Of a stretch of 64,000 nt of DNA, positions 8,848 to 19,850 are shown in pieces. This DNA is from Oxalicibacterium faecigallinarum (GTDB lineage: Bacteria; Pseudomonadota; Gammaproteobacteria; Burkholderiales; Burkholderiaceae_D), in contig NZ_BMDI01000002.1 in NCBI RefSeq assembly GCF_014635705.1, positions 62,001 to 126,000 on the forward strand, written 5' to 3'. Below the pieces are notes generated by a model. That model did not search any database. It saw nothing but the letters and a program-made list of their open reading frames with translations, and was not told where the DNA came from. Both the position numbers and the translations under genes were made by a program. The stretch's first letter is position 1. Each line of letters opens with the position of its first letter.

Positions 8848-10341
8848 ATGACGAAGCAAGAAGACCTCACTCTCAATCCGGATAAGACGATTGAATTGTT
8901 GCTGACGCGCGTGCGACAGCGCGGCGATCTGCCGGGTTTTGCCAAAGTCGTCAGTGCCATCGTCGGCGCCATGCAGGGAGAGGACGATCGCGAATTCAGC
9001 ATGACGCGCACCGTGCTGTCCGACCCTGCACTGACGCAGCGTGTGTTGCGACTTGCCAATAGCGCGATGTACTCGGCTTTTGGTCAAAGTATCAATACAG
9101 TGTCCAAGGCGGTCATCGTGCTTGGCACAGAGACCATCGGCCATTTGGCGCTTGGTCTCAAGCTGATCGATGGATTGTCGGTTGCCTCGCTGGGCACTTC
9201 CACGACACGCAATGAAATGGAAAAGGCCGTGCTGGCCGGCAAGATTGCCCGTCAGGTTGCTTCCTCCTCGACGCGGCGCGATACGGAAGAGGCGGTTGTC
9301 TGTTCACTCCTGCATTCCCTCGGACGGCTGATGGTGTCCTTCTATCTGCCCGAACACTGGCAGCAGATTCAGCAGGATGTGACCGAAAACGAGCGGCTCG
9401 AAAGTGAAGCAGTCGTTGCCGTATTGGGTTTGCCGCTGGATGAAATCGGGCGTCTGGTTGCGCGTCGCTGGGGTTTGCCTAACGAACTGGTGGAAAGCCT
9501 GAAGGAAATGCCGCCGCGTGTGGCCGATCCGGATAGCGATCCGCTTGAGCATGCGGACTGGCTGGCAGCCGTATCGACGATGTCCACGCGTTGTGCCACC
9601 GTGCTGTGCGAGGACAGGACCGCGTCCGTCAGCGAGCTGACCAGCAATTACGCACACATGCTGGGACTGGACGCTTCCGTACTGCTGGCTGCAGTCGAAT
9701 CGGCACATGTCGCCACGGAGGTTGTCGCTGAGGGAGCGCCCAAGCAGGAAGAGAGTGACACGCAATTGGCGCTGCCGCTCGGCAAGCCTGCGGATTCGAT
9801 CAATATTCTCAAGCGCGGCGTGAGTGATTTGCGTGGCGATCTGATTTCGACCAGCACTGGTCAGCTGATGACGGTTGCGCTGGAAACGGTTTTTCAGGGC
9901 CTGGGTTTAAGTCGCGCGGTTGCCTTTTTGCGCAATCACGAAGAGAGCAAATATATTGCGCGCATGTGTTTTGGCGAATGCATGGAAGAGCTGCTGCCGC
10001 GACTGTCATTCAATGACGCCTATCAGCCGGATGTCTTTCATGCAGCGCTGGCCAACAACAAGATGATTTTTGTCGAGGATGCACTGGCCCCCGGCTTTGT
10101 CAGCAAGCTGCCACGCTGGTGGCGTGAGGAAATGAGCAGTGCGCGCAGTTTTGTCATTCTGCCGCTGATGCTTAACTTCCATCCGGTAGGCTTTATCTAT
10201 GGCGATTGGGATGCATCCTTGCCGCTGTCCAAAATAGCGCCCAACGAAGTGGCATTGCTGGATGATTTGCGCGCGATTCTGGTCAAGGCAATCGAGCATC
10301 GCTGCCATATGGATCCGGTCTGGGCGCGCGCCATGCACTAG
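8848..10341 (+). CDS. HDOD domain protein with C-terminal GAF-like domain
   Basis: A 497-residue protein. Residues about 15-220 form an HDOD domain (DLPGFAKVVSAIVGAM, then LSDPALTQRVLRLANSAMY and the ALGTETIG-like helix), a catalytically dead relative of HD phosphohydrolases used in signalling scaffolds. Residues about 325-490 resemble a GAF sensor (MTVALETVFQGLGLSRAVAFLR). The gene lies 21 bases behind the GGDEF/EAL gene and is closed by a strong terminator, so the pair forms one transcription unit. HDOD and c-di-GMP proteins often co-occur in two-component-like output networks; the specific role here is unknown. Confidence 0.85.
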   Translation: MTKQEDLTLNPDKTIELLLTRVRQRGDLPGFAKVVSAIVGAMQGEDDREFSMTRTVLSDPALTQRVLRLANSAMYSAFGQSINTVSKAVIVLGTETIGHLALGLKLIDGLSVASLGTSTTRNEMEKAVLAGKIARQVASSSTRRDTEEAVVCSLLHSLGRLMVSFYLPEHWQQIQQDVTENERLESEAVVAVLGLPLDEIGRLVARRWGLPNELVESLKEMPPRVADPDSDPLEHADWLAAVSTMSTRCATVLCEDRTASVSELTSNYAHMLGLDASVLLAAVESAHVATEVVAEGAPKQEESDTQLALPLGKPADSINILKRGVSDLRGDLISTSTGQLMTVALETVFQGLGLSRAVAFLRNHEESKYIARMCFGECMEELLPRLSFNDAYQPDVFHAALANNKMIFVEDALAPGFVSKLPRWWREEMSSARSFVILPLMLNFHPVGFIYGDWDASLPLSKIAPNEVALLDDLRAILVKAIEHRCHMDPVWARAMH

Positions 10342-10371
10342 TCTGGTTCCCTCACTCGCAACACAAGCCCG

Positions 10372-10408
10372 GCCGGAGTCGCTATCATGAAGCGACTCCG
10401 GCTTTTTT
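10372..10408 (+). terminator. Rho-independent terminator after the HDOD gene
   Basis: A perfect 12-base-pair stem, GCCGGAGTCGCT (10372-10383) with AGCGACTCCGGC (10391-10402), a seven-base loop and six Ts (10403-10408). It lies 30 bases after the HDOD stop and only 10 bases before the transposase start codon, so the transposase is insulated from upstream transcription. Confidence 0.93.
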
Positions 10409-10418
10409 CTTCCCGTTT

Positions 10419-11123
10419 ATGGCGCGGCTTCCCAGACTTGTTGTCCCCAACCAACCGCATCACCTGATTCAGCGTGGTGTGGATCAGCAATTGGTTTTCC
10501 ATGAAACGGCGGATTACATGTTCTTTCTGGATTGTCTGCGTGAGGCGAGTCGTCAATTTAACGTGGCGATCCACGCCTATGTGCTGATGCCTAACCATTT
10601 GCATTTGCTGGCAACACCGGCCGACAAGGATGGTCTGGCACGAATGATGCAGTGGATTGGCCGCCACTACGTGCCTTACTTTAATCAGAAATATCATCGA
10701 AGCGGCACCTTGTGGCAGGGGCGTTACCGGACCGCAGTACTGGATGCGGAGCATTATCTGATGCTGTGCAGTCGCTATATCGATCTCAATCCGGTACGGG
10801 CAAAGCTGGTGGCGCATGCGGGAGACTATGCATGGTCAAGTTACCAGCATCATGTCGGTATCAAGTCGGATCCGATGATTTCGGACCATGTATTGTATTG
10901 GTCGCTTGGCAACACGCCATTTGAGCGTGAAGCCGCGTACCGTCGGTTGATCGAAGAAGGTCTGGACGAGCACGAAGTGCGCATGCTGAGCGAGGCGACG
11001 TTGAAAGGCTGGGCGCTCGGGTCGGATCAGTTCAAGGCGGGGCTGGAGCGACAGGTGCGCCGACGCGTACAGCCATCCCGCCGCGGCAGGCCTGCACGCG
11101 AGGCATTGGTAAAGTCCCTTTAA
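10419..11123 (+). mobile_element. rayT: REP-associated tyrosine transposase (RayT, Y1/HUH family)
   Basis: A 234-residue protein with the Y1 single-strand transposase layout: N-terminal ARLPRLVVPNQPHHLIQRG, the metal-binding HUH motif in MPNHLHLL (His60, His62), and the catalytic tyrosine, probably Tyr84, in QWIGRHYVPYFN. The RYIDLNPVRA and WSSYQHH segments are typical of RayT proteins. These are domesticated IS200/IS605 relatives that act on palindromic REP repeats and usually stay as single copies. The basic C-terminus (VRRRVQPSRRGRP) suits nucleic-acid binding. Its start is 10 bases behind a terminator, and two near-identical short repeats lie within 110 bases of its stop. No IS ends or target duplications were seen. 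Confidence 0.88.
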
Positions 11124-11168
11124 TGAGAATGGCTATCAATGGCGAGAATTTATACGCCAGCAATGGGC

Positions 11169-11230
11169 TTGACTCTGTCCCCATAAAATAAAGCGCAAAT
11201 TCAACGAGTTTTTAATTTGACTCTGACCCC
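11169..11230. repeat. Pair of TTGACTCTG(T/A)CCCC direct repeats behind rayT
   Basis: TTGACTCTGTCCCC at 11169-11182 and TTGACTCTGACCCC at 11217-11230 match at 13 of 14 bases, 48 bases apart, in the gap between the transposase and gltB. The position suggests they are recognition repeats of the RayT system, but I see no strong palindrome in either copy, so they are not classical REPs. The gltB promoter must lie in or just after this stretch. Confidence 0.6.
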
Positions 11231-11305
11231 TTTTATTCGGGTTGTATTTGCCATTACGCTGCACTATCCTTCAGGCTCGTCAAAAAGTTAGTAGTGGAGA
11301 AGTCT

Positions 11306-14300
11306 ATGCACGCGCAAGGTTTATACGACCCGGCTAATGAACATGATGCATGCGGCGTTGGTTTTGTCGCCCACATCAAAGGTCAAAAAAGCCATTCCAT
11401 CATTGAGCAGGGTCTGCAGATCCTGAAAAACATCGATCACCGTGGTGCGGTCGGTGCAGACAAGCTCATGGGTGACGGTGCGGGTATTCTGATCCAGATC
11501 CCGGATCAGTATTACCGCGAAGAAATGGCCAAGCAGGGCGTGACGTTGCCGCCGGCTGGCGAGTATGGCGTGGGCATGGTCTTCCTGCCAAAAGAAAACG
11601 CATCGCGTATCGCCTGCGAACAGGAGCTGGAACGTGCTGTCGCTGCCGAAGGCCAGGTCGTTCTCGGCTGGCGTGACGTTCTGGTCGACAAAGACATGCC
11701 CATGTCGCCGACCGTACGTGAAAAAGAGCCGGTCATCCGTCAAATTTTCATCGGTCGTGGTCAGGACATCATCGTGACCGACGCGCTGGAGCGCAAGCTG
11801 TTCGTGATCCGTAAATCGGCGGGCCATGCAATTCAAGGCTTGAACCTGTTGCACGGCAAAGAGTTCTTCATGCCGTCGATGTCGGCGCGCACGGTGGTCT
11901 ATAAAGGCCTGCTGTTGGCGGATCAGGTCGGCGAATACTATAAAGACCTGCAAGATCCGCGCTGCGTGTCCGCGCTGGCGCTGGTCCACCAACGCTTCTC
12001 GACCAATACTTTCCCTGAGTGGCCGCTGGCTCACCCGTATCGCCTGCTGGCCCACAACGGCGAGATCAATACGGTCAAAGGCAACTTCAACTGGATGCGC
12101 GCGCGTGAAGGCGTGATGAAATCGGCTGTTCTCGGCGACGATCTTAAAAAACTGTTCCCGCTGATCTACGAAGGCCAATCCGACACTGCCTGCTTCGACA
12201 ACGCGCTCGAACTGCTGGTGATGGCGGGTTACCCGATCGCGCAAGCGATGATGATGATGGTGCCGGAGGCTTGGGAAAACCATACATTGATGGACGACAA
12301 TCGTCGCGCCTTCTACGAATACCACGCAGCGATGATGGAGCCATGGGATGGCCCGGCCGCCATGGCATTCACGGATGGTCGCCATATCGGCGGTACGCTG
12401 GATCGTAACGGTCTGCGTCCGGCTCGCTATATCGTCACTGATGACGATCTGGTCGTGATGGCGTCGGAATCTGGTGTGCTGCCAATTCCTGAGTCGAAGA
12501 TCATCAAGAAGTGGCGCCTACAACCAGGCAAGATGTTCCTGATCGATCTGGATGCCGGTCGCATCATCGATGACAAGGAACTGAAAGACACCTACGCCAA
12601 CGCCAAGCCATACAAGCAGTGGATCGAATCGGTCCGCATCAAGCTCGACGAGCTGAGCAAGGAAGAGGAAGAAGCGAAAAACACGACCAAGTTGCTGGAT
12701 CTGCAGCAGGCATTTGGCTACACGCAGGAAGACCTGAAATTCCTGATGTCGCCGATGGCCGTCAACGCAGAAGAAGCGACTGGCTCGATGGGGAACGATT
12801 CGCCGCTGGCCGTCATGTCCAACAAGGACAAGACGCTGTACAACTACTTCCGTCAGCTGTTTGCACAGGTGACCAACCCGCCAATCGATCCGATTCGCGA
12901 AGCGATGGTCATGTCGCTGGTTTCCTTCATTGGTCCGAAACCGAACCTGCTGGACACCAACAACATCAACCCGCCAATGCGTCTGGAAGTCGCGCAGCCA
13001 GTGCTCGACTATGCCGATATGGCCAAGCTGCGCAACATCAGCAAGCATACAGGCGGCAAATTCAAGTCGCATGAACTGAACATCTGCTACCCGGTTGCAT
13101 GGGGTAAAGATGGTATCGAAGCACGTCTGGCCTCGCTGTGCGCACAAGCCGTCGATGCCGTTAATTCCGGCCACAACATCCTGATCGTCTCTGACCGTAA
13201 AGTCGGTGCAGATAGCGTGGCGATTCCTGCATTGCTGGCAACGTCGGCCATCCACCTGCACCTGGTCAGCAAAGGTCTGCGTACCTCGACCGGCCTGGTG
13301 GTTGAAACCGGTTCAGCGCGCGAGACGCATCACTTTGCCCTGCTCGCCGGTTACGGCGCGGAAGCGATCCATCCATATCTCGCGATGGATACGCTGAGCG
13401 AAATGGCAAAAGACCTGCCGGGCGATCTGGCGCCATACAAGGCCATCGCCAACTTCCAGAAAGCGGTCGGTAAAGGTCTGATGAAGGTCATGTCCAAGAT
13501 GGGCATCTCGACCTACATGTCGTATTGCGGCGCGCAGATTTTTGAAGCAATCGGTCTGAATAAAGGTCTGGTCGACAAATACTTCAAAGGCACGGCATCG
13601 AATGTCGAAGGTATCGGTGTGTTTGAAGTTGCAGAAGAAGCACTGCGTCTGCATCGTCTGGCATTCGGCAGCGATCCGGTACTGGCCAATGCACTTGACG
13701 CCGGTGGCGAATACGCATTCCGTATCCGTGGTGAAGAACACATGTGGACGCCAGATGCGATTGCAAAATTGCAGCACTCGGCACGCGCCAACAACTTCAA
13801 CACGTACAAGGAATACGCGCAAATCATCAATGATCAATCCAAGCGTCATATGACTTTGCGTGGCTTGTTCGAATTCAAATGCGATCCTGCCAAGGCAATT
13901 CCGCTGGATGAAGTGGAGCCAGCCAAGGAGATCGTCAAGCGCTTTGCTACGGGAGCGATGTCGCTCGGTTCGATTTCGACCGAAGCACATGCGACCTTGG
14001 CGATCGCCATGAATCGTATCGGCGGCAAGTCGAATACAGGTGAGGGTGGCGAGGATAGCCGTCGCTATCGTAACGAGCTGCGTGGCATCCCGATCAAGGA
14101 AGCGACCACCTTGTCTGCCGTGATTGGCAAGGACGTTGTTGAAGTCGATATGCCATTGCTCGCAGGCGACTCGCTGCGTTCGAAAATCAAGCAGGTTGCG
14201 TCCGGTCGTTTCGGCGTGACGACTGAATATCTGACGTCGGCAGAGCAGATCCAGATCAAGATGGCACAGGGTGCGAAACCAGGTGAAGGCGGTCAGCTGC

Positions 14301-15994
14301 CGGGTCACAAGGTGTCCGAGTACATCGCCAAACTGCGTTTCTCGGTGCCGGGCGTGGGTCTGATCTCGCCGCCGCCGCACCACGACATCTATTCGATTGA
14401 AGATCTGGCGCAGTTGATCCACGATCTGAAGAACGTCAATCCGACGGCTGACATTTCGGTCAAGCTGGTATCGGAAGTCGGCGTCGGTACGGTTGCAACC
14501 GGTGTTGCCAAAGCGAAGGCCGATCACGTCGTGATCGCCGGTCACGATGGCGGTACGGGCGCATCGCCGCTGTCGTCGGTCAAGTTCGCTGGTTCGCCGT
14601 GGGAACTCGGTCTGGCAGAAACGCAGCAAACGCTGATCCTCAACGGTCTGCGCACGCGTATTCGCGTGCAGGCTGATGGTCAGATGAAAACCGGTCGCGA
14701 CGTTGTGATCGCCGGTCTGCTGGGTGCAGATGAAATGGGCTTCTCGACCGCACCGCTGGTCGTCGAGGGGTGCATCATGATGCGCAAGTGCCATCTCAAC
14801 ACCTGTCCTGTCGGCGTGGCAACGCAAGATCCTGTGCTGCGTGCCAAGTTTGCCGGCAAGCCAGAGCACGTGGTCAATTACTTCTTCCATATCGCAGAAG
14901 AAGCACGTCAGATCATGGCGCAACTCGGCATTGCCAAGTTCGATGATCTGATCGGTCGTTCGGATCTGCTCGACAAGTCGAAAGCGATCTCGCACTGGAA
15001 AGCCAAGGGCCTGGATTTCAGCCGCATGTTCTATCAGCCCGAGACACGCAATGGCGAAGCGCGCTTCCATACCGAAGGTCAAGAGCACGGTCTGGAAAAA
15101 GCACTCGACAACAAGCTGATCGCACAAGCCAAGGCAGCGATCGACAACGGTGAAAAAGTTTCCTTCATCTCGACCATCAAGAATGTCAACCGTACGGTTG
15201 GTGCAATGCTGTCGGGTGAAGTTGCGAAGAAATACGGTCACGAAGGTTTGCCTGACGACACGATTCATATCCAGTTGCAAGGTACCGCAGGCCAGTCGGC
15301 AGGCGCCTTCCTTGCACATGGCATCACGCTGGATCTGGTGGGCGAAGGTAACGATTACGTTGGCAAAGGTCTGTCGGGTGGTCGCATCATCGTGCGTCCG
15401 AATACGGAGTTCCGTGGCCGCGCCGTCGAAAACATCATCAGCGGCAACACCGTTCTGTACGGTGCTGTTTCTGGTGAAGCATTCCTGACCGGTGTCGTGG
15501 GTGAGCGTTTCGCTGTCCGTAACTCGGGCGCAATCGCTGTCGTCGAAGGTACGGGTGATCACGGTTGCGAATACATGACCGGCGGTACGGTTGTCGTTCT
15601 GGGTGATACCGGTCGTAACTTCGCAGCAGGCATGTCTGGTGGTCTGGCTTATGTCTACGATCCGGAAGGTGAATTCCCGGCCAAGTGCAACATGGCCATG
15701 GTCACGCTGGAAAAGGTGGTATCGGCAGCCGAGCAGGAGAGCAAGAACGATCGTGGTTCCTGGCATGCAACCACGCGCGGTGGTGAAGGCCAGACCGATG
15801 AAGCAATCCTCAAGGGTCTGATCGAGCGTCACTTCAAGTACACCGGCAGCACGCGTGCGCGCGCATTGCTGGATGACTGGAGTGTGGCGCGTACCAAGTT
15901 TGTCAAAGTGTTCCCGTCGGAATACAAGCGCGCACTGGCTGAGATGCATGCAGCCAAGGCTGAGCAAACGGTGGTGACTGCCGCAGCGGTATAA
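11306..15994 (+). CDS. gltB: Glutamate synthase (NADPH) large subunit
   Basis: A 1562-residue alpha subunit that, with GltD, converts glutamine and 2-oxoglutarate to two glutamates. The N-terminal class-II glutaminase begins after a short propeptide at Cys16 (DACGVGF), the expected nucleophile. The central and FMN-binding synthase domains follow ([25 protein letters not shown]), then the [3Fe-4S] cysteines Cys1156, Cys1162 and Cys1167 in [15 protein letters not shown], and the C-terminal beta-helix (GxxG repeats, GEYMTGG-like). The start at 11306 has GGAGA at 11296-11300; an upstream GTG at 11294 is less likely. gltD follows after 86 bases. Length matches the bacterial family. Confidence 0.97.
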   Translation: MHAQGLYDPANEHDACGVGFVAHIKGQKSHSIIEQGLQILKNIDHRGAVGADKLMGDGAGILIQIPDQYYREEMAKQGVTLPPAGEYGVGMVFLPKENASRIACEQELERAVAAEGQVVLGWRDVLVDKDMPMSPTVREKEPVIRQIFIGRGQDIIVTDALERKLFVIRKSAGHAIQGLNLLHGKEFFMPSMSARTVVYKGLLLADQVGEYYKDLQDPRCVSALALVHQRFSTNTFPEWPLAHPYRLLAHNGEINTVKGNFNWMRAREGVMKSAVLGDDLKKLFPLIYEGQSDTACFDNALELLVMAGYPIAQAMMMMVPEAWENHTLMDDNRRAFYEYHAAMMEPWDGPAAMAFTDGRHIGGTLDRNGLRPARYIVTDDDLVVMASESGVLPIPESKIIKKWRLQPGKMFLIDLDAGRIIDDKELKDTYANAKPYKQWIESVRIKLDELSKEEEEAKNTTKLLDLQQAFGYTQEDLKFLMSPMAVNAEEATGSMGNDSPLAVMSNKDKTLYNYFRQLFAQVTNPPIDPIREAMVMSLVSFIGPKPNLLDTNNINPPMRLEVAQPVLDYADMAKLRNISKHTGGKFKSHELNICYPVAWGKDGIEARLASLCAQAVDAVNSGHNILIVSDRKVGADSVAIPALLATSAIHLHLVSKGLRTSTGLVVETGSARETHHFALLAGYGAEAIHPYLAMDTLSEMAKDLPGDLAPYKAIANFQKAVGKGLMKVMSKMGISTYMSYCGAQIFEAIGLNKGLVDKYFKGTASNVEGIGVFEVAEEALRLHRLAFGSDPVLANALDAGGEYAFRIRGEEHMWTPDAIAKLQHSARANNFNTYKEYAQIINDQSKRHMTLRGLFEFKCDPAKAIPLDEVEPAKEIVKRFATGAMSLGSISTEAHATLAIAMNRIGGKSNTGEGGEDSRRYRNELRGIPIKEATTLSAVIGKDVVEVDMPLLAGDSLRSKIKQVASGRFGVTTEYLTSAEQIQIKMAQGAKPGEGGQLPGHKVSEYIAKLRFSVPGVGLISPPPHHDIYSIEDLAQLIHDLKNVNPTADISVKLVSEVGVGTVATGVAKAKADHVVIAGHDGGTGASPLSSVKFAGSPWELGLAETQQTLILNGLRTRIRVQADGQMKTGRDVVIAGLLGADEMGFSTAPLVVEGCIMMRKCHLNTCPVGVATQDPVLRAKFAGKPEHVVNYFFHIAEEARQIMAQLGIAKFDDLIGRSDLLDKSKAISHWKAKGLDFSRMFYQPETRNGEARFHTEGQEHGLEKALDNKLIAQAKAAIDNGEKVSFISTIKNVNRTVGAMLSGEVAKKYGHEGLPDDTIHIQLQGTAGQSAGAFLAHGITLDLVGEGNDYVGKGLSGGRIIVRPNTEFRGRAVENIISGNTVLYGAVSGEAFLTGVVGERFAVRNSGAIAVVEGTGDHGCEYMTGGTVVVLGDTGRNFAAGMSGGLAYVYDPEGEFPAKCNMAMVTLEKVVSAAEQESKNDRGSWHATTRGGEGQTDEAILKGLIERHFKYTGSTRARALLDDWSVARTKFVKVFPSEYKRALAEMHAAKAEQTVVTAAAV

Positions 15995-16080
15995 GCGAAA
16001 ACGCAAACACCAATTGAGATGGTTCTTGCCCGGTTGCTGGTCAGTCGGGTGAAACAAATGGTTTAGAAGGCGAGAGAAAC

Positions 16081-17544
16081 ATGGGAAAGATTACCGGCTT
16101 TATGGAATTTCAACGCTTGAAAGAAGCAAGCGAAGAGCCGCAAAAACGTACCAAGCATTACAAGGAATTTACCGTTCATCTGAGCGATGCCGATGCAAAA
16201 GTGCAGGGTGCGCGTTGCATGGATTGCGGCATTCCGTTCTGCAATAACGGCTGCCCGGTCAACAACATCATTCCGGACTGGAATGATCTGGTTTATACCG
16301 GCAACTACAAGCAGGCGCTCGACACGCTGCATTCGACCAATAACTTCCCTGAGTTCACCGGTCGTATTTGCCCTGCACCTTGCGAAGCAGCGTGCACGCT
16401 GGGCATCAATGAAGAGCCGGTCGGCATCAAATCGATCGAGCACTTCATCATTGATAAAGGCTGGGAAAGCGGCTGGGTTGTCCCGCAGCCACCAGCACTC
16501 AAGACCGGCAAGAAAGTCGCTGTCGTTGGCGCAGGTCCTGCAGGCATGGCTGCCGCACAGCAACTGGCACGTGTGGGGCACGATGTCACCGTGTTCGAAA
16601 AGAACGATCGCGTCGGCGGTTTGCTGCGTTATGGCATTCCTGACTTCAAGATGGAAAAGTCGCACATCGATTTGCGCGTCAAGCAGATGGAAGCCGAAGG
16701 CGTGACCTTCCGTACCGGCGTGTTCATTGGCAAGGATTTCCCGTCGAACATCATCAACTGGGCCAAGGAAACGATTCATCCTGACCAGCTGAAAAAGGAT
16801 TTCGATGCCGTGATCATCGCCGGTGGTGCGGAGCAGCCGCGTGACTTGCCAGTGCCTGGTCGCGAGTTGAAGGGCGTGCATTTCGCGATGGAGTTCCTGC
16901 CAGTACAGAACAAGGTCAATGCAGGTGACAAGGTCAAGGATCAGATCGTTGCAGCCGGCAAGCATGTTGTCGTGATCGGTGGTGGCGATACCGGTTCTGA
17001 CTGTGTTGGTACGTCCAACCGTCAAGGTGCTGCATCGGTTGCGCAGTTCGAACTGCTGCCGCAGCCACCCGAAGAAGAGAACAAGCCACTGGTCTGGCCA
17101 TACTGGCCAACCAAGCTGCGCACCTCCTCGTCGCACGAAGAAGGTTGCGAACGTGATTGGGCCGTTGCGACCAAGCGTCTGGAAGGCAAGAACGGCAAGG
17201 TTGAAAAGCTGATTGCTGCACGCGTTGAGTGGAAAGACGGCAAGATGGTCGAAGTGCCGAACTCCGAATTCGAAATGAAAGCGGATCTGGTCTTCCTGGC
17301 AATGGGCTTCGTTTCGCCAGTCCAAAGCGTGCTGGATGCCTTTGGTGTGGACAAGGATCAGCGCGGCAATGCCAAGGCCACGACGGATGGCGAGGGCTGC
17401 TATCGCACGTCGGTTGATAAAGTGTTTGCCGCAGGTGACATGCGTCGCGGTCAGTCGCTGGTTGTATGGGCGATCCGCGAAGGCCGTCAATGCGCACGCG
17501 AAGTGGATGCATTCCTGATGGGTGAGTCGGTCCTGCCACGCTGA
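16081..17544 (+). CDS. gltD: Glutamate synthase small subunit
   Basis: A 487-residue beta subunit that passes electrons from NADPH to GltB. The N-terminal cysteines sit in two clusters, Cys46/49/54/58 ([13 protein letters not shown]) and Cys97/101/105 (CPAPCEAAC), which bind the two [4Fe-4S] centres. The FAD site [12 protein letters not shown] is near residue 147 and the NADPH site [12 protein letters not shown] near residue 300. A typical late motif [16 protein letters not shown] closes the FAD domain. The start has GGCGAGAG upstream and an 86-base gap from gltB; a rho-independent terminator ends the operon. Confidence 0.97.
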   Translation: MGKITGFMEFQRLKEASEEPQKRTKHYKEFTVHLSDADAKVQGARCMDCGIPFCNNGCPVNNIIPDWNDLVYTGNYKQALDTLHSTNNFPEFTGRICPAPCEAACTLGINEEPVGIKSIEHFIIDKGWESGWVVPQPPALKTGKKVAVVGAGPAGMAAAQQLARVGHDVTVFEKNDRVGGLLRYGIPDFKMEKSHIDLRVKQMEAEGVTFRTGVFIGKDFPSNIINWAKETIHPDQLKKDFDAVIIAGGAEQPRDLPVPGRELKGVHFAMEFLPVQNKVNAGDKVKDQIVAAGKHVVVIGGGDTGSDCVGTSNRQGAASVAQFELLPQPPEEENKPLVWPYWPTKLRTSSSHEEGCERDWAVATKRLEGKNGKVEKLIAARVEWKDGKMVEVPNSEFEMKADLVFLAMGFVSPVQSVLDAFGVDKDQRGNAKATTDGEGCYRTSVDKVFAAGDMRRGQSLVVWAIREGRQCAREVDAFLMGESVLPR

Positions 17545-17563
17545 TCGTTTCGCACATCAAGAA

Positions 17564-17598
17564 GCCGTCGCATTGCAGAATGCGGCGGCTTTTTATTT
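17564..17598 (+). terminator. Rho-independent terminator of gltBD
   Basis: Stem GCCGTCGCATT (17564-17574) with AATGCGGCGGC (17579-17589), one T-G wobble in eleven pairs, GCAG loop, then TTTTTATTT from 17590. It is 19 bases after the gltD stop. Confidence 0.9.
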
Positions 17599-17691
17599 GG
17601 AAGAATGCTGAATGGCAAGCGTGTGCATGCTGGTGAGAGAGATTTTGTAATCTGCACTACAATATCGCCATTGCAAATTGATTGGTTGTTT

Positions 17692-18495
17692 GTGCCTAAT
17701 CTCGTAGATATCCGCGATCTTCATTTTGGTTATGGTGAGCGCCCGATTCTGTCGGCGCTGAACATGACATTCCCGCGTGGCAAAGTGGTTGCCGTGATGG
17801 GCGGCTCCGGCTCAGGCAAGACTACGGTGTTGCGCCTGATAGGTGGACAGCTTGCGCCCCAATCGGGCACGATCGACGTGGATGGCCAGCGGGTTGACAC
17901 ACAAGACTTGCGTGGCTTGTACAGGTTGCGTCGCAAGATGGGCATGCTGTTTCAGCATGGTGCACTGTTCACCGACATGTCGGTCTTTGAAAATGTTGCC
18001 TTTCCCTTGCGCGAGCATACGGATCTGCCGGAAGAGTTGATCCGCGATCTGGTGCTGATGAAACTGAATGCGGTCGGCCTGCGCAACGCCGCGCAGCTCA
18101 AGCCGTCGGAGATTTCAGGCGGTATGGCGCGTCGCGTCGCGCTTGCCCGTGCGATTGCACTGGATCCGCAACTGATCATGTATGACGAGCCGTTTGCCGG
18201 TCTTGATCCGATTTCGATGGGCATGACGGCAAATCTGATTCGTCGCCTCAACGATGCGTTGGGTTCCACCACGATTCTGGTGTCGCACGATGTGCATGAA
18301 TCCTTCCTGATTGCTGATTACGTTTACTTCCTGTCCAAGGGCGCGATTGTCGCGCAAGGTACGCCGGTCGAAATGATGGCGTCGTCTGATCCGTATGTGA
18401 AGCAATTCGTCAATGCCGAACCGGATGGGCCGGTACCGTTTCACTATCCGGGACGTTCGCTGGCGGAGGATCTGGGACTCGGAGGTGGGGCATGA
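17692..18495 (+). CDS. mlaF: Phospholipid transport ATPase MlaF
   Basis: A 267-residue ABC ATPase that powers the inner-membrane MlaFEDB complex for lipid traffic between the two membranes. Walker A is GGSGSGKTT (37-45), the signature is SGGMARRVALARA, and Walker B is LIMYDEPFAGLDP. The GTG at 17692 (VPNLVDIRDLHFGYG) is chosen because the homologous region begins there and the length fits the family; the frame is open back to 17605. No clear ribosome site precedes it. A TACAAT hexamer at 17658-17663 could be the -10 of its promoter. It overlaps mlaE by ATGA. Confidence 0.93.
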   Translation: MPNLVDIRDLHFGYGERPILSALNMTFPRGKVVAVMGGSGSGKTTVLRLIGGQLAPQSGTIDVDGQRVDTQDLRGLYRLRRKMGMLFQHGALFTDMSVFENVAFPLREHTDLPEELIRDLVLMKLNAVGLRNAAQLKPSEISGGMARRVALARAIALDPQLIMYDEPFAGLDPISMGMTANLIRRLNDALGSTTILVSHDVHESFLIADYVYFLSKGAIVAQGTPVEMMASSDPYVKQFVNAEPDGPVPFHYPGRSLAEDLGLGGGA

Positions 18496-19271
18496 TCGTC
18501 AACATGCTTACTTGCATTGGTCGCACAGCGCGTGAAACGGTCACCGGCGTCGGGTTCGCGACGCGCACCTTTTTTGCCTTGATCATGGCATTTGGTGCGG
18601 CCTTCCGTCGTCCGCGACTGGTGACGAGTCAGGTGCACTTCATCGGTAACTATTCGCTGGTGCTGATCAGTGTGTCCGGCCTGTTTGTCGGTTTCGTGCT
18701 GGGTTTGCAGGGCTATTACACACTGAATAAATACGGCTCCGAGCAGGCACTCGGCTTGCTCGTGGCATTGTCGCTGACGCGCGAGCTGGGGCCGGTTGTG
18801 ACGGCATTGTTGTTTGCCGGTCGGGCAGGGACGTCGCTAACCGCCGAAATCGGCTTGATGAAAGCGGGCGAGCAGCTATCGGCCATGGAAATGATGGCAG
18901 TCGATCCGCTCAAACGTGTATTGGCACCGCGTTTCTGGGCGGGCGTGATTGCGATGCCGATCCTTGCCGCAATCTTTAGCGCAGTCGGCATCATCGGCGG
19001 TTATCTCGTTGGCGTGCAGATGATTGGCGTGGATGAGGGGGCGTTCTGGTCGCAGATGCAAGGCGGCGTTGATCTCTGGAATGACATCGTCAACGGTGTG
19101 ATCAAAAGTGTTGTCTTCGGGTTTGCCGTGACCTTTGTGGCGCTGTATCAGGGATATCAGGCGCAGCCGACTCCGGAAGGCGTAGCGCGCGCCACTACCC
19201 GTACGGTAGTCATGGCATCGCTTGCCGTGCTGGGGCTGGATTTCCTGCTGACAGCATTGATGTTCAGCTAA
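18492..19271 (+). CDS. mlaE: Phospholipid transport permease MlaE
   Basis: A 259-residue inner-membrane permease with about five or six hydrophobic segments and the family motif region SLTRELGPVVTALLFAGRAGTSLTAEIG in the middle, followed by GEQLSAMEMMAVDP. It pairs with MlaF and anchors the MlaD hexamer. The ATG at 18492 overlaps the mlaF stop and has GGAGG at 18481-18485. The mlaD start follows after 105 bases. Confidence 0.94.
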   Translation: MIVNMLTCIGRTARETVTGVGFATRTFFALIMAFGAAFRRPRLVTSQVHFIGNYSLVLISVSGLFVGFVLGLQGYYTLNKYGSEQALGLLVALSLTRELGPVVTALLFAGRAGTSLTAEIGLMKAGEQLSAMEMMAVDPLKRVLAPRFWAGVIAMPILAAIFSAVGIIGGYLVGVQMIGVDEGAFWSQMQGGVDLWNDIVNGVIKSVVFGFAVTFVALYQGYQAQPTPEGVARATTRTVVMASLAVLGLDFLLTALMFS

Positions 19272-19376
19272 ATGAATGAGGGCAGTCGGCGTGTCTGACC
19301 GATTGTCGCAGTGTGTTGTGAATGCGCCACGATTGATCGTGTTGAATGCATTTTCCCCTATTTGAGGTATGAGCTT

Positions 19377-19850
19377 ATGCAACGGAAATCATTAGACTTA
19401 TGGGTTGGACTGTTCGTCCTGCTGGGTGCGGCGGCATTGTTGTTTCTGGCCATGAAGGCTGGCAACACCAGTTCGTTGTCGTTTCAGCCGACCTATACGG
19501 TTGTGACGCGTTTCGACAATATCGGCGGCCTGAAGCCGCGTGCGCCGGTCAAGAGTGCGGGCGTTGTCGTGGGGCGTGTCGGTGATATCAGTTTTGACGA
19601 TCAGACCTTTCAGGCGACTGTCGTTCTCAATATCGAAAACCGTTACCAGTTTCCAAAAGATTCATCGGCCAAAATCCTGACGTCGGGATTGTTGGGCGAA
19701 CAATACATCGGCCTTGAGGCCGGGGGTGACCCCGACAATTTAGCGTCGGGAGATCGAATTACCATGACACAGTCGGCGATGGTGCTGGAGAACCTGATCA
19801 GTCAGTTCCTTTTCAGTAAAGCAGCCGAAGGGAAAGAAGATAGCAAATGA
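19377..19850 (+). CDS. mlaD: Lipid-binding MCE protein MlaD
   Basis: A 157-residue protein with one N-terminal membrane anchor (LWVGLFVLLGAAALLFLAM) and a single MCE domain (YTVVTRFDNIGGLKPRAPVKSAGVVVGRV, then SGLLGEQYIGLEAGG). MlaD hexamers form the periplasmic lipid channel on MlaE. The start at 19377 is preferred over an upstream in-frame start at 19311 because GAGG lies at 19364-19367 and the anchor then begins properly. It overlaps mlaA by four bases (ATGA). Confidence 0.94.
   Translation: MQRKSLDLWVGLFVLLGAAALLFLAMKAGNTSSLSFQPTYTVVTRFDNIGGLKPRAPVKSAGVVVGRVGDISFDDQTFQATVVLNIENRYQFPKDSSAKILTSGLLGEQYIGLEAGGDPDNLASGDRITMTQSAMVLENLISQFLFSKAAEGKEDSK

Noticed and set aside
11242-11270. TTGTAT/TATCCT pair as gltB promoter
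   Set aside because: Spacing of 17 is right but both hexamers match the consensus poorly.
13313-16057. A 914-codon open frame on the minus strand opposite gltB
   Set aside because: It is the antisense shadow of gltB, whose domains and cofactor motifs are unmistakable on the plus strand; the antisense product has no recognisable domain.
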